From B1 sp034439755 (GTDB lineage: Bacteria > Bacteroidota > Bacteroidia > UKL13-3), in contig JAWXAZ010000031.1 of NCBI GenBank assembly GCA_034439755.1, positions 1 to 64,000 of the forward strand: a stretch of DNA of 64,000 nucleotides, read 5' to 3'. The notes under the pieces are model-generated. The model saw only the letters and a list, made by a program, of their open reading frames with translations, ran no database searches and was not told the DNA's origin. Below are positions 26,432 through 33,415 of this stretch, piece after piece. The position numbers and the translations under genes are program-made. The stretch's first letter is position 1; every line of letters starts with the position of its first letter.

Positions 26432-27686
26432 CTAACGCATCTACAATCTTATACAACTTATCAGAATGGCGCACCTTTTCTGCCAAGGGCAAAGAGAAAA
26501 TATCGCCCTTATTTATTTCCTCAACCACCACATCATCTACGCGCAATTCTGCCACCAAACTTTCTTGGTAACCACTACTTGGACCCATAACAATAACCTT
26601 ATCGCCCACCTTCAATTGATGACTCTCAGCCTTAAATTCGGCCACACCCAATTTAGAAAAATAGTTTAAGCCTTTGCCAATATAAATCTTTTTCTGCGTA
26701 GCCTTAGAACCATACTCATTGTTCCACTCGCCCATTTTTCTACCTAAATAATAGCCATCCCAAAACCCACGGTTAAACACCATTGCCAAGCGTTCTTTCC
26801 AATAGGACAACTTTTCCAAACTAAAGGATTTGTCGTAATGTGCATCAATTGCCTCGCGGTAACATTGAGTAACTGTGTATACATAATCTGCAGAACGCCC
26901 CCTGCCTTCAATCTTCATCACCTTTACACCAGCATCAATAATCTTATCAATAAAATCGATGGTACATAAATCCTTGGCCGACATAATATACTCATTGTCG
27001 ACCTCAAATTCAATGCCATCCTCCTTATCTGTTACCACATAACTACGTCTGCAATTTTGTATGCATGCACCCCTGTTGGCCGAAGCATTATGCGAATGAA
27101 GACTTAAATAACACTTGCCAGAAACCGCCATACACAATGCACCATGCACAAAGATTTCTATTTCAATTGGCTTGCCAGCAGGCCCACAAATATTCCTTCT
27201 TTTTATCTTAGCACAAATATCGGCAACCTGCTTTAACGTTAGCTCTCGCGCCAATACCACCACATCGGCAAAGGTGCTATAAAACGCCACCGTTTCAACA
27301 TTAGAAACATTGGCTTGCGTAGAAATATGCACTTCCACCCCCTCCTTAAAAGCAGTACTAATTGCAGCATGATCTGCCGCAATAATGGCAGTAATACCAG
27401 CCTTCTTCACCGCCTTCACAATGTCTTTCATCAACCTAATATCATGGTCGTACAAAACGGTGTTTAAAGTTAAGTAAGTTTTTACCTTATGCGTCCTTCC
27501 AATTTCAGCAATCTTATCTAAATCTGCCAAAGAAAAATTATTGGTCGACCGTGCACGCATATTCAATTGCTCAATGCCAAAATAAACCGAATTACATCCA
27601 GCCTGAATGGCCGCCATCATTGCCTCATAAGACCCAGCAGGTGCCATTAATTCAATAGTCGCCACCTTGTTATTTTCTGTTGTCAT
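26424..27686 (-). CDS. U32 family enzyme, TrhP-like (tRNA U34 hydroxylation type)
   Basis: A 420-residue protein named after peptidase U32, though characterised members are Fe-S proteins acting in RNA or quinone hydroxylation. It opens LMAPAGSYEAMMAAIQAG. It carries EIEIFVHGALCMAVSGKC and RGACIQNCRR, supplying the cluster cysteines, then YIMSAKDLCTIDFID and KIEGRGRSADYVY. All of these resemble E. coli TrhP (YegQ) closely. TrhP makes 5-hydroxyuridine at tRNA position 34 and is known to need prephenate. The start overlaps the MoeB-like gene by 17 bases and the stop overlaps the ferredoxin gene, so all three are coupled. RlhA-like or other U32 functions are not excluded. Confidence 0.75.
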   Translation of the reverse strand: MTTENNKVATIELMAPAGSYEAMMAAIQAGCNSVYFGIEQLNMRARSTNNFSLADLDKIAEIGRTHKVKTYLTLNTVLYDHDIRLMKDIVKAVKKAGITAIIAADHAAISTAFKEGVEVHISTQANVSNVETVAFYSTFADVVVLARELTLKQVADICAKIKRRNICGPAGKPIEIEIFVHGALCMAVSGKCYLSLHSHNASANRGACIQNCRRSYVVTDKEDGIEFEVDNEYIMSAKDLCTIDFIDKIIDAGVKVMKIEGRGRSADYVYTVTQCYREAIDAHYDKSFSLEKLSYWKERLAMVFNRGFWDGYYLGRKMGEWNNEYGSKATQKKIYIGKGLNYFSKLGVAEFKAESHQLKVGDKVIVMGPSSGYQESLVAELRVDDVVVEEINKGDIFSLPLAEKVRHSDKLYKIVDALDV

Positions 27687-29085
27687 ACTCCTTTTGCACT
27701 GCTATAGATTCTTTGTGAATCTCGTTAAAAATAATTTCAATATAGGCTGCGTTTAAGCCCAATTCATTGGCTTGCAACAACCTTTTGCCTAAAGTTTTTT
27801 CATATTGTTCGGTCTGAACCAAAGCCATGTTTAAAGCAATTTTTTGTACTGCAATTTTTGTTGCCAAGACATTTCTTTGGGCTAAAATTTCTGTTAAATG
27901 GCTATCTATTTCATCCAAATTTTCACGCAAAACTAACAGCTTTTCATTGGCAGCATTTTCAAGATTTTTGTCGCCATTATGTACCAAAAACTTTTTTATG
28001 CCATCCTCTTTTTCAAGGGTTATTTCTTCATTAGAAATGTTTCTCATACCAACATAAGCATCAGTTGAAGGCTGGTTCTCTTTGTTAAACAAGCTTAATT
28101 TTTTATCGTTAAGATTTTTTACAATGTTATTTTCATTATTAACCGCAAGAACCTTTTTTGCACCCTCCTCTTTTTCAGGGGATATTTCTTCAATAGAAAT
28201 GTCTCTTAATTCTGCACTGGTATCAGATGAAAATTGATCCTCTTCGTTAAGTAAACTTAAACTATTTTCGTTGGCATCTTTTAAAGTGTTATTCTCATTA
28301 TTGACCTCCGTCTGTAGCAAATTTTCACCCAACGCATCTCCAACAACATTGCCTTGGTTCGAACCGAAATTGCTTTCGTAAAATACGTTGTGAAGCGAAT
28401 GGTAACTTAGCATTTTATTGGCCAATGTGTTGCCTAATCCTGTTATAATTTTGAGTGCTTCATTGGCTTGTAGGCAACCTATGATACCGGTTAAAACGCC
28501 CAATACGCCTGCCTCGGCGCAGTTTTGTATGAGACCTTCTTTGGGTGGGTGCGGAAATAAATCTCGGTAATTTTTTATTTGTTTATGCTCATCTGGAAAG
28601 TTGAAAACGGCAACCTGACCTTCGTAGCGCGATACCGATCCATACACCATTGGTTTGTTTAAGGCCACACAAGTATCGTTTATTAAATAACGGGTGGTAA
28701 AATTATCGCTGCCATCTATCACCAAATCGTATGCACTCATAATCTCTTGCGCATTGCTTGCTTCCAATTTACAAGCATAACTGGTAAACGATGTATTGGG
28801 ATAATTTGCCGCTAATTTTTGCTTGGCAATATCTGCTTTTAACAAACCTAAATCGGTCTCATTAAATAAGATTTGCCTATGTAAATTGCTTATTTCTACT
28901 TGGTCAAAATCTACAATGCCTAATTGTCCCACACCTGCCGCAGCCAAATACAACAAGGCCGGACAGCCAAGGCCTCCTGCACCCACCACTAAAACTTTGG
29001 CTTGGAATAGTTTTTTTTGCTCTACCAAACCAAATCCAGGAAGGCGCATTTGTCGGTGATATTTTGTGTAATCAAAACCGTTCAT
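27670..29085 (-). CDS. MoeB/ThiF-family adenylyltransferase fused to a chorismate mutase-like domain
   Basis: A 471-residue fusion. Residues 1-240 are a MoeB/ThiF E1-like domain: VVGAGGLGCPALLYLA (33-48), VDFDQVEISNLHRQ, the catalytic-region DGSDNFTTRYLIND (124-137) and NCAEAGVLGVLTGIIG. It would adenylate the C terminus of MoaD, whose gene is adjacent. Residues 261-368 are two tandem 54-residue acidic repeats, with a partial third. Residues 384-466 align without gaps to AroQ-type chorismate mutase: Arg387, Arg404, Lys415 and Gln464 sit at the positions of catalytic Arg11, Arg28, Lys39 and Gln88. The Asp48/Arg51/Glu52 positions are not kept. Most relatives carry rhodanese or nothing here. Confidence 0.8.
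   Translation of the reverse strand: MNGFDYTKYHRQMRLPGFGLVEQKKLFQAKVLVVGAGGLGCPALLYLAAAGVGQLGIVDFDQVEISNLHRQILFNETDLGLLKADIAKQKLAANYPNTSFTSYACKLEASNAQEIMSAYDLVIDGSDNFTTRYLINDTCVALNKPMVYGSVSRYEGQVAVFNFPDEHKQIKNYRDLFPHPPKEGLIQNCAEAGVLGVLTGIIGCLQANEALKIITGLGNTLANKMLSYHSLHNVFYESNFGSNQGNVVGDALGENLLQTEVNNENNTLKDANENSLSLLNEEDQFSSDTSAELRDISIEEISPEKEEGAKKVLAVNNENNIVKNLNDKKLSLFNKENQPSTDAYVGMRNISNEEITLEKEDGIKKFLVHNGDKNLENAANEKLLVLRENLDEIDSHLTEILAQRNVLATKIAVQKIALNMALVQTEQYEKTLGKRLLQANELGLNAAYIEIIFNEIHKESIAVQKEYDNRK
27925..28305 (-). repeat. 162 bp tandem repeat inside the MoeB-like gene
   Basis: Two direct units of 162 bp (28144-28305 and 27982-28143) encode VNNENN....KKVLA and VNNENN....KKFLV, each exactly 54 codons. 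A partial third unit runs into the chorismate mutase-like domain. The units have diverged but are clearly alignable in DNA and protein. Confidence 0.85.
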
Positions 29086-29321
29086 CAGCCACCAGAAAAG
29101 GGAGGTAAAAGAGCAAGTTCAAATCCATCTGAAAGGAGGGTATCATTGCCGCATATTTTCTTATTTACCGAAATAACATAATCTATTTCTTGCAAGGCTG
29201 GATAATCGTTGTTGAGCTGAGATTTTAGCGCGCCAACACTGCTCACCAATGGCATTTCCCAATTGTGCTTTTCAATAATTTGTGCTACCTCCCCAAATGC
29301 CAATACGCGAATTTTCATCAT
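29085..29321 (-). CDS. moaD: molybdopterin synthase sulfur carrier subunit
   Basis: A 78-residue ubiquitin-like protein ending LLPPFSGG. The terminal Gly-Gly is adenylated by a MoeB-type enzyme and converted to thiocarboxylate. The N-terminal strand is MKIRVLAFGEVAQII, typical of MoaD. The stop shares a base with the start of the MoeB/ThiF gene that would activate it, fitting a direct functional pair. ThiS is the alternative, but the moaE and moaC neighbours favour MoaD. Confidence 0.88.
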   Translation of the reverse strand: MMKIRVLAFGEVAQIIEKHNWEMPLVSSVGALKSQLNNDYPALQEIDYVISVNKKICGNDTLLSDGFELALLPPFSGG

Positions 29322-29378
29322 AAAAATACTGCTGTGTGATTGGTTGCAAAAATGAACATTTTTTCCCTTAGTTGTGCA

Positions 29379-30146
29379 CTATGTCAAAAGTAGTTTAATA
29401 GAAGCCATTAAAAGCACAATTGCCAAGATGATTTTTAGTGATTTAATGGGCAGTTTTTTTGCCCCAAAATACGCGCCAACACTTCCTCCGCCAACAGCCA
29501 ATACGAGCATTAAAATAAAGGGAAGATTTTGGTTCAGCCCAAACGAAACAAATGGAAAGGCGCTGCTATTTTTTAATAATCCCAATAAGCCCGCTATGGA
29601 ATTTAAGGTAATAAAAAGTGCGCTGGTAATGGAGGTTTCTTTAAAATTTGTCCAGCCCAACAAGAGCAATAGCGGCGATAAAATAATGCCTCCACCTATG
29701 CCAATAATGCCCGATACAAACCCAATTATAACGCCAATAAAAATAGCTAAGGGTATCTTAAATGCTTGTATGTTTTCTTCTTTAATTTGATAAAACCCTA
29801 AAAGTCGCACTACGGGAATAAATAGCAATAGCCCAAGAATTGGCCTGTAATATGCACTTTCTATTTGTATCATTCCGCCAATAAAAGCTGCGGGCATAGA
29901 ACCCAAGATTAAGGCAAAAAATAGGCGCCAATTTATTTTTACGATGCTTTTATAATGATAATAACTAATGAAGGAAACAAGAATGTTTAATACCAATGCA
30001 CTTGGTTTCATGGTGCTTGGCGCAAAGCCAAACAAAGCCATCAAGGCCAAATATCCGCTGGCTCCGCCATGTCCAACCGAGGCATATAAAAATGCCACAA
30101 TAGGTAGGATCACATAAAATAAAACATCCCAATCTATCTTTAACAT
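29379..30146 (-). CDS. TSUP family transporter (sulfite exporter TauE/SafE)
   Basis: A 255-residue membrane protein with about eight helices in two repeated halves. Each half carries the family's glycine-rich motif: ASVGHGGASGYLAL near the N terminus and FVSGIIGIGGGIILSPLLLL in the middle. Members move sulfite, sulfoacetate or related anions. Its place between moeA and moaD could mean a link to sulfur or oxyanion handling for the cofactor, but the family is promiscuous. It is separated from moaD by 57 bases and from moeA by the repeat-bearing gap, so it may have its own promoter. Confidence 0.8.
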   Translation of the reverse strand: MLKIDWDVLFYVILPIVAFLYASVGHGGASGYLALMALFGFAPSTMKPSALVLNILVSFISYYHYKSIVKINWRLFFALILGSMPAAFIGGMIQIESAYYRPILGLLLFIPVVRLLGFYQIKEENIQAFKIPLAIFIGVIIGFVSGIIGIGGGIILSPLLLLLGWTNFKETSITSALFITLNSIAGLLGLLKNSSAFPFVSFGLNQNLPFILMLVLAVGGGSVGAYFGAKKLPIKSLKIILAIVLLMASIKLLLT

Positions 30147-30455
30147 GTATCTAAATTAAACCTTTAGTTCAATTAATATTGTTACAATAATACTATTGTA
30201 AATGAAATTATGTTTTATACCTTAAATACAAAATATATAGCCCAATTTCGATAAACATCTCATTGTACTATTATTTTGTTATATCGGCATTTACCTTAGT
30301 AAAATTATCAAATTGCTTTGGGCTATTTAATAATTACAATTGGTATTACATATAAATGCAATAAACTTTCCCCAATAAGCTAAATTAAAATATTGTAATG
30401 AAATTTTTCAAAAGAGCTAAGGTAAATTGCGGCAATTATTTATTACTAACCAATA
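30147..30455. other. 309-base intergenic region with repeat copy B and an inverted repeat
   Basis: The gap between moeA and the TSUP gene holds dispersed repeat copy B and, nearer the TSUP start, a perfect 8 bp inverted repeat (TTACAATA-ATAC-TATTGTAA, 30182-30201). The latter could be an operator for the TSUP gene. No ORF is credible. I found no clean promoter. Confidence 0.6.
30215..30348. repeat. dispersed intergenic repeat, copy B (longest)
   Basis: The right 88 bases match copy A (8698-8785). The left 80 or so match copy C (57421-57500) over TTATACC....CGGCATTTA with one indel. Within copy B, ATAGCCCAA (30237-30245) and TTGGGCTAT near 30318-30326 are inverted, so the inner part can fold as a long imperfect hairpin. 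Confidence 0.8.
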
Positions 30456-31670
30456 TTATAGGGTCTCATTATGTAACCAACATTCAGAAAATTGGTGAAT
30501 TTCCAGAGGCGTTCCTTCACTTACCGCAGTGCTATCTTGCGGCATTATAGCCAAACAATTGGCATTGCTAAAAGCATTTAATTTATAGGATTCCTGACCA
30601 TCGCACAAAAACACAAAACCTTGTTCAATCCTAGCTTTTAAGAAATGGGTGAGTCCAACTTTTTTCTGTGCATCGTGACCAATAGGCAAAAATAATTTTC
30701 CATACGGATGAAATTCTAAGCCCATCATTTTGCGTATGGCAGGCACCACATACTCATAGCAACAACTTAATATCGAAGCCGGATTGCCAGGCAAACCAAA
30801 TACCAATACGCCTTTTTTCTTACCAAAATACAAGGGCTTGCCGGGCTTTTGTTTTACTTTATAAAAGATGGGTTCAACCTCATTGGAATCAAAAGCCTTC
30901 TCCACAAAATCGAAATCGCCTACCGAAATTCCGCCACTCACCAACAACAAATCGCAACAAGACAAGCCTTCTTTTATTGCATCAATCACATCTTGCTCGC
31001 AATCATCCACCGTTTTTTGAAAGGAAAATGACAAGCCAGCTTCTTTTAAAAGTCCGGCCAACATATACGAATTGCTCTCAAAAATCTGTCCGTGCTTCAA
31101 CTCATTCCCTGGCGCAATCAATTCTTTTCCAGTCAAAATCAAGCCTATTTTTGGTTCTGGAATAACAGAAATTTCAAATATCCCCAAGCCAGCCAAATAG
31201 CCTATTAAACCCGGATTTATCCTCTTTCCAGCCCTTAATGCAATTTCGCCTTTTTTAATTTGCGAACCCATTTTTCTAATGTGCGTGCCTGCCACAAATG
31301 CATGCTCCTCAATTAAAATATGCTTGCCACTAGCCTTCACATGCTCCTGCATTATAATGCTGTTGGCACCAATTGGAATAGCCGCTCCAGTGAAAATGCG
31401 CATGGCTTTTCCTGGTTCCAAATGCATAATTTCGGTATCGCCCGCCTGTGCAATGCCCATTATTTCAATGGCAGTTTCGGGCCGAACTGAAGCCAAGTTA
31501 ATAGCGTAACCGTCCATGGCAGATTGCTCAAATGGGGGAGAGTTTAGCGGCGAAACCACATCCTTTGCCAATATCCTTCCAAGGCTATTTGGCAGCGAAC
31601 TATTGCAGGCTGGCATAGACTCGCAATGTTTCTCAACTAGTTCTTTGGCTTCTTCAACTGTAATCATCAT
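30456..31670 (-). CDS. moeA: molybdopterin molybdotransferase
   Basis: A 404-residue enzyme inserting molybdate into adenylated molybdopterin. It begins TVEEAKELVEKH. It contains SPPFEQSAMDGYAI (substrate loop), IFTGAAIPIGANSIIMQEH, RKMGSQIKKGE, then VSGGISVGDFDF and KPGKPLYFGKKKGVLVFGLPGNPAS of the MogA-like domain. All four MoeA domains appear present. It starts six bases downstream of the moaA stop, so moaA and moeA are one operon. The gap downstream carries repeat copy B. Confidence 0.95.
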   Translation of the reverse strand: MMITVEEAKELVEKHCESMPACNSSLPNSLGRILAKDVVSPLNSPPFEQSAMDGYAINLASVRPETAIEIMGIAQAGDTEIMHLEPGKAMRIFTGAAIPIGANSIIMQEHVKASGKHILIEEHAFVAGTHIRKMGSQIKKGEIALRAGKRINPGLIGYLAGLGIFEISVIPEPKIGLILTGKELIAPGNELKHGQIFESNSYMLAGLLKEAGLSFSFQKTVDDCEQDVIDAIKEGLSCCDLLLVSGGISVGDFDFVEKAFDSNEVEPIFYKVKQKPGKPLYFGKKKGVLVFGLPGNPASILSCCYEYVVPAIRKMMGLEFHPYGKLFLPIGHDAQKKVGLTHFLKARIEQGFVFLCDGQESYKLNAFSNANCLAIMPQDSTAVSEGTPLEIHQFSECWLHNETL

Positions 31671-31676
31671 TTTTAA

Positions 31677-32657
31677 TTATCCCCCAATTTTAATCATGCT
31701 CCTGTTCGTAATATTCTCAGCAAGTGTTTCTTCATAACTACTTGCAAATTGTCCGCCTTGCCGGGCTTTCTTTTGCATTACCGTGTGCCTAATCACAGGC
31801 AAAACATCTTTACCCTTTCTTAGGCTAGCCAATAAATTGGTTTCATCTGCCGAAAACAGGCAATTTTTTATTTGCCCGTCTGCCGTTAAGCGCAACCTAT
31901 TGCAATCTTCACAGAAGGGTTCGCTCATGGTGCTTATCACGGCAAAGGTTCCCATATATCCTTCCACTTGGTATTTTTTGGCGGTATCGTGTTTAAAATC
32001 CTGTAGTTTGTTTATAGAAAATCGCTCGCCTACATCTGCTAATATTTCTTGGTGAGTATAAACCTGTTCATGTTCCCAAGCATTGCCTGTAAAGGGCATA
32101 AATTCTATAAACCTCACATGCAAAGGCATCGATTGCGTGAGTGCAACAAACTCAGAAATTTCGTGTTGATTCTTGCCTCTCATCACCACCACATTCACCT
32201 TCACATGAAAGCCATTTTGTAACATCAACAAAATATTACTCCAAACTTTATCAAAGGAATTCCTTTGTGTAAGCTGTTTAAAATTAACCGCATTTAAAGT
32301 GTCTAAGCTAATGTTTACCGACCTAATGCCGGCTGCCAATAATTGATCAAGGTACTTATCTAATAATACCCCATTGGTGGTTAGTGTAAGCTCCACTGGC
32401 AATTTAGACAGTTGTTCAATGATGTCGCCAATATCCTTTCTAATTAAAGGTTCGCCGCCTGTAAGTCTAATTTTACTGATTCCTTGCGATACAAATATTT
32501 CGGCAAGTTTTACCACCTCATCGGCGCTCATTAACTCGCTGCTAGGCAAAAAATCCATTTGCTCATTGGGCATGCAATAAAGGCACCTAAAATTACATTG
32601 ATCTGTTAAAGAAATGCGCAAATAATCATGTACCCTCCCAAACGAATCCTTCAACAT
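31677..32657 (-). CDS. moaA: GTP 3',8-cyclase
   Basis: A 326-residue radical SAM enzyme for the first step of molybdenum cofactor synthesis. The SAM cluster cysteines are Cys21, Cys25 and Cys28 in CNFRCLYC. The C-terminal substrate cluster uses CEDCNRLRLTADGQIKNC. The LTGGEPLIRKDI motif is present and the chain ends in the conserved Gly-Gly. It leads the moaA-moeA pair, and a hairpin after the upstream DUF4290 gene separates it from that unit. No Moco riboswitch was recognised in the 53-base leader, which is too short for one. Confidence 0.95.
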   Translation of the reverse strand: MLKDSFGRVHDYLRISLTDQCNFRCLYCMPNEQMDFLPSSELMSADEVVKLAEIFVSQGISKIRLTGGEPLIRKDIGDIIEQLSKLPVELTLTTNGVLLDKYLDQLLAAGIRSVNISLDTLNAVNFKQLTQRNSFDKVWSNILLMLQNGFHVKVNVVVMRGKNQHEISEFVALTQSMPLHVRFIEFMPFTGNAWEHEQVYTHQEILADVGERFSINKLQDFKHDTAKKYQVEGYMGTFAVISTMSEPFCEDCNRLRLTADGQIKNCLFSADETNLLASLRKGKDVLPVIRHTVMQKKARQGGQFASSYEETLAENITNRSMIKIGG

Positions 32658-32683
32658 CTTTATACCGTATTTACTAAAACCAA

Positions 32684-32707
32684 AGCAACCCTTTAAAGCA
32701 AGGTTGC
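32684..32707 (-). terminator. probable terminator after the DUF4290 gene
   Basis: On the minus strand GCAACC and GGTTGC can pair over an 11-base loop, followed by TTTGGTTTTAG. The stem is short, so the call is moderate. Confidence 0.4.
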
Positions 32708-32710
32708 CGT

Positions 32711-33409
32711 TTAACTTCTTTTGAAATTCTTGAAGTTGCGGTTTTTGTTTTTGTTAAATTTATTGTTGCGGTTTTGGTTGTTTCTGTTATTGTTACTACC
32801 GCTATACTTATCCTCACCAATTGCATTTACCTTACGTTGTTGCATGTTCTTAAACTGAAGGTCTTCGCCTTCGCTCATGCTAATTTTACCCTGACTTAAA
32901 CTCTCCAAATGGTTCATTACCTCATCGTCGTTCAACATCTCCAAGTTCCAAGCTTTAGAACTCATTTTCATGAACGAACCAATTGCATTGATATAAGCAG
33001 TGCGCAACGGACCTTCTTCAAATTCGGCCACACGTTCAATCATTTTAGGCACAATTTTACCATAGAACCTAAATCTAATTTTTGATTGTGGATATCCCAT
33101 TGGTTCAGGCTTAGACTTTATAGTCTCGGCAGTAGGCATTGGGTAGGGCGAATCTACATCCAATTTAAAATCACTCATTACAAACAAATGATCCCAGAGC
33201 TTGTGTTTATAATCGGCCACATCTCTCAAATGTGGGTTCAACTGACCCATTAGTTTGATAATATCGTTGGCAATTATTTGGCGTCTTTCTCTATTAGGTT
33301 CTTCAACCGCCACCTCAATCATTTTTTGAATGATTCTTCCGTATTCAGAAATAAGCAATTTGCCTCTTTCTGTATTGTATTCTAAACTTAAACTCATGTT
33401 GTTTTGCAA
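32711..33409 (-). CDS. DUF4290 domain-containing protein
   Basis: A 232-residue protein. The first 190 residues match DUF4290 (SLEYNTERGKLLISEYGRII, LMGQLNPHLRDVADYKHKLWDHLF, RFYGKIVPKMIERVAEF), a Bacteroidota-specific helical family of unknown function. The C-terminal 30 residues are a low-complexity, strongly basic Asn/Lys/Arg tail that could bind nucleic acid or ribosomes, which is inference. It lies six bases downstream of recN, and this order is common in the phylum. MSLSLEYNT at 33397 is an alternative start. Confidence 0.85.
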   Translation of the reverse strand: MQNNMSLSLEYNTERGKLLISEYGRIIQKMIEVAVEEPNRERRQIIANDIIKLMGQLNPHLRDVADYKHKLWDHLFVMSDFKLDVDSPYPMPTAETIKSKPEPMGYPQSKIRFRFYGKIVPKMIERVAEFEEGPLRTAYINAIGSFMKMSSKAWNLEMLNDDEVMNHLESLSQGKISMSEGEDLQFKNMQQRKVNAIGEDKYSGSNNNRNNQNRNNKFNKNKNRNFKNFKRS

Positions 33410-33415
33410 TATAAA

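Noticed and set aside
29374..29790. 138-codon plus-strand frame opposite the TSUP gene
   Set aside because: Antisense to conserved transmembrane helices; no start signal or motif.
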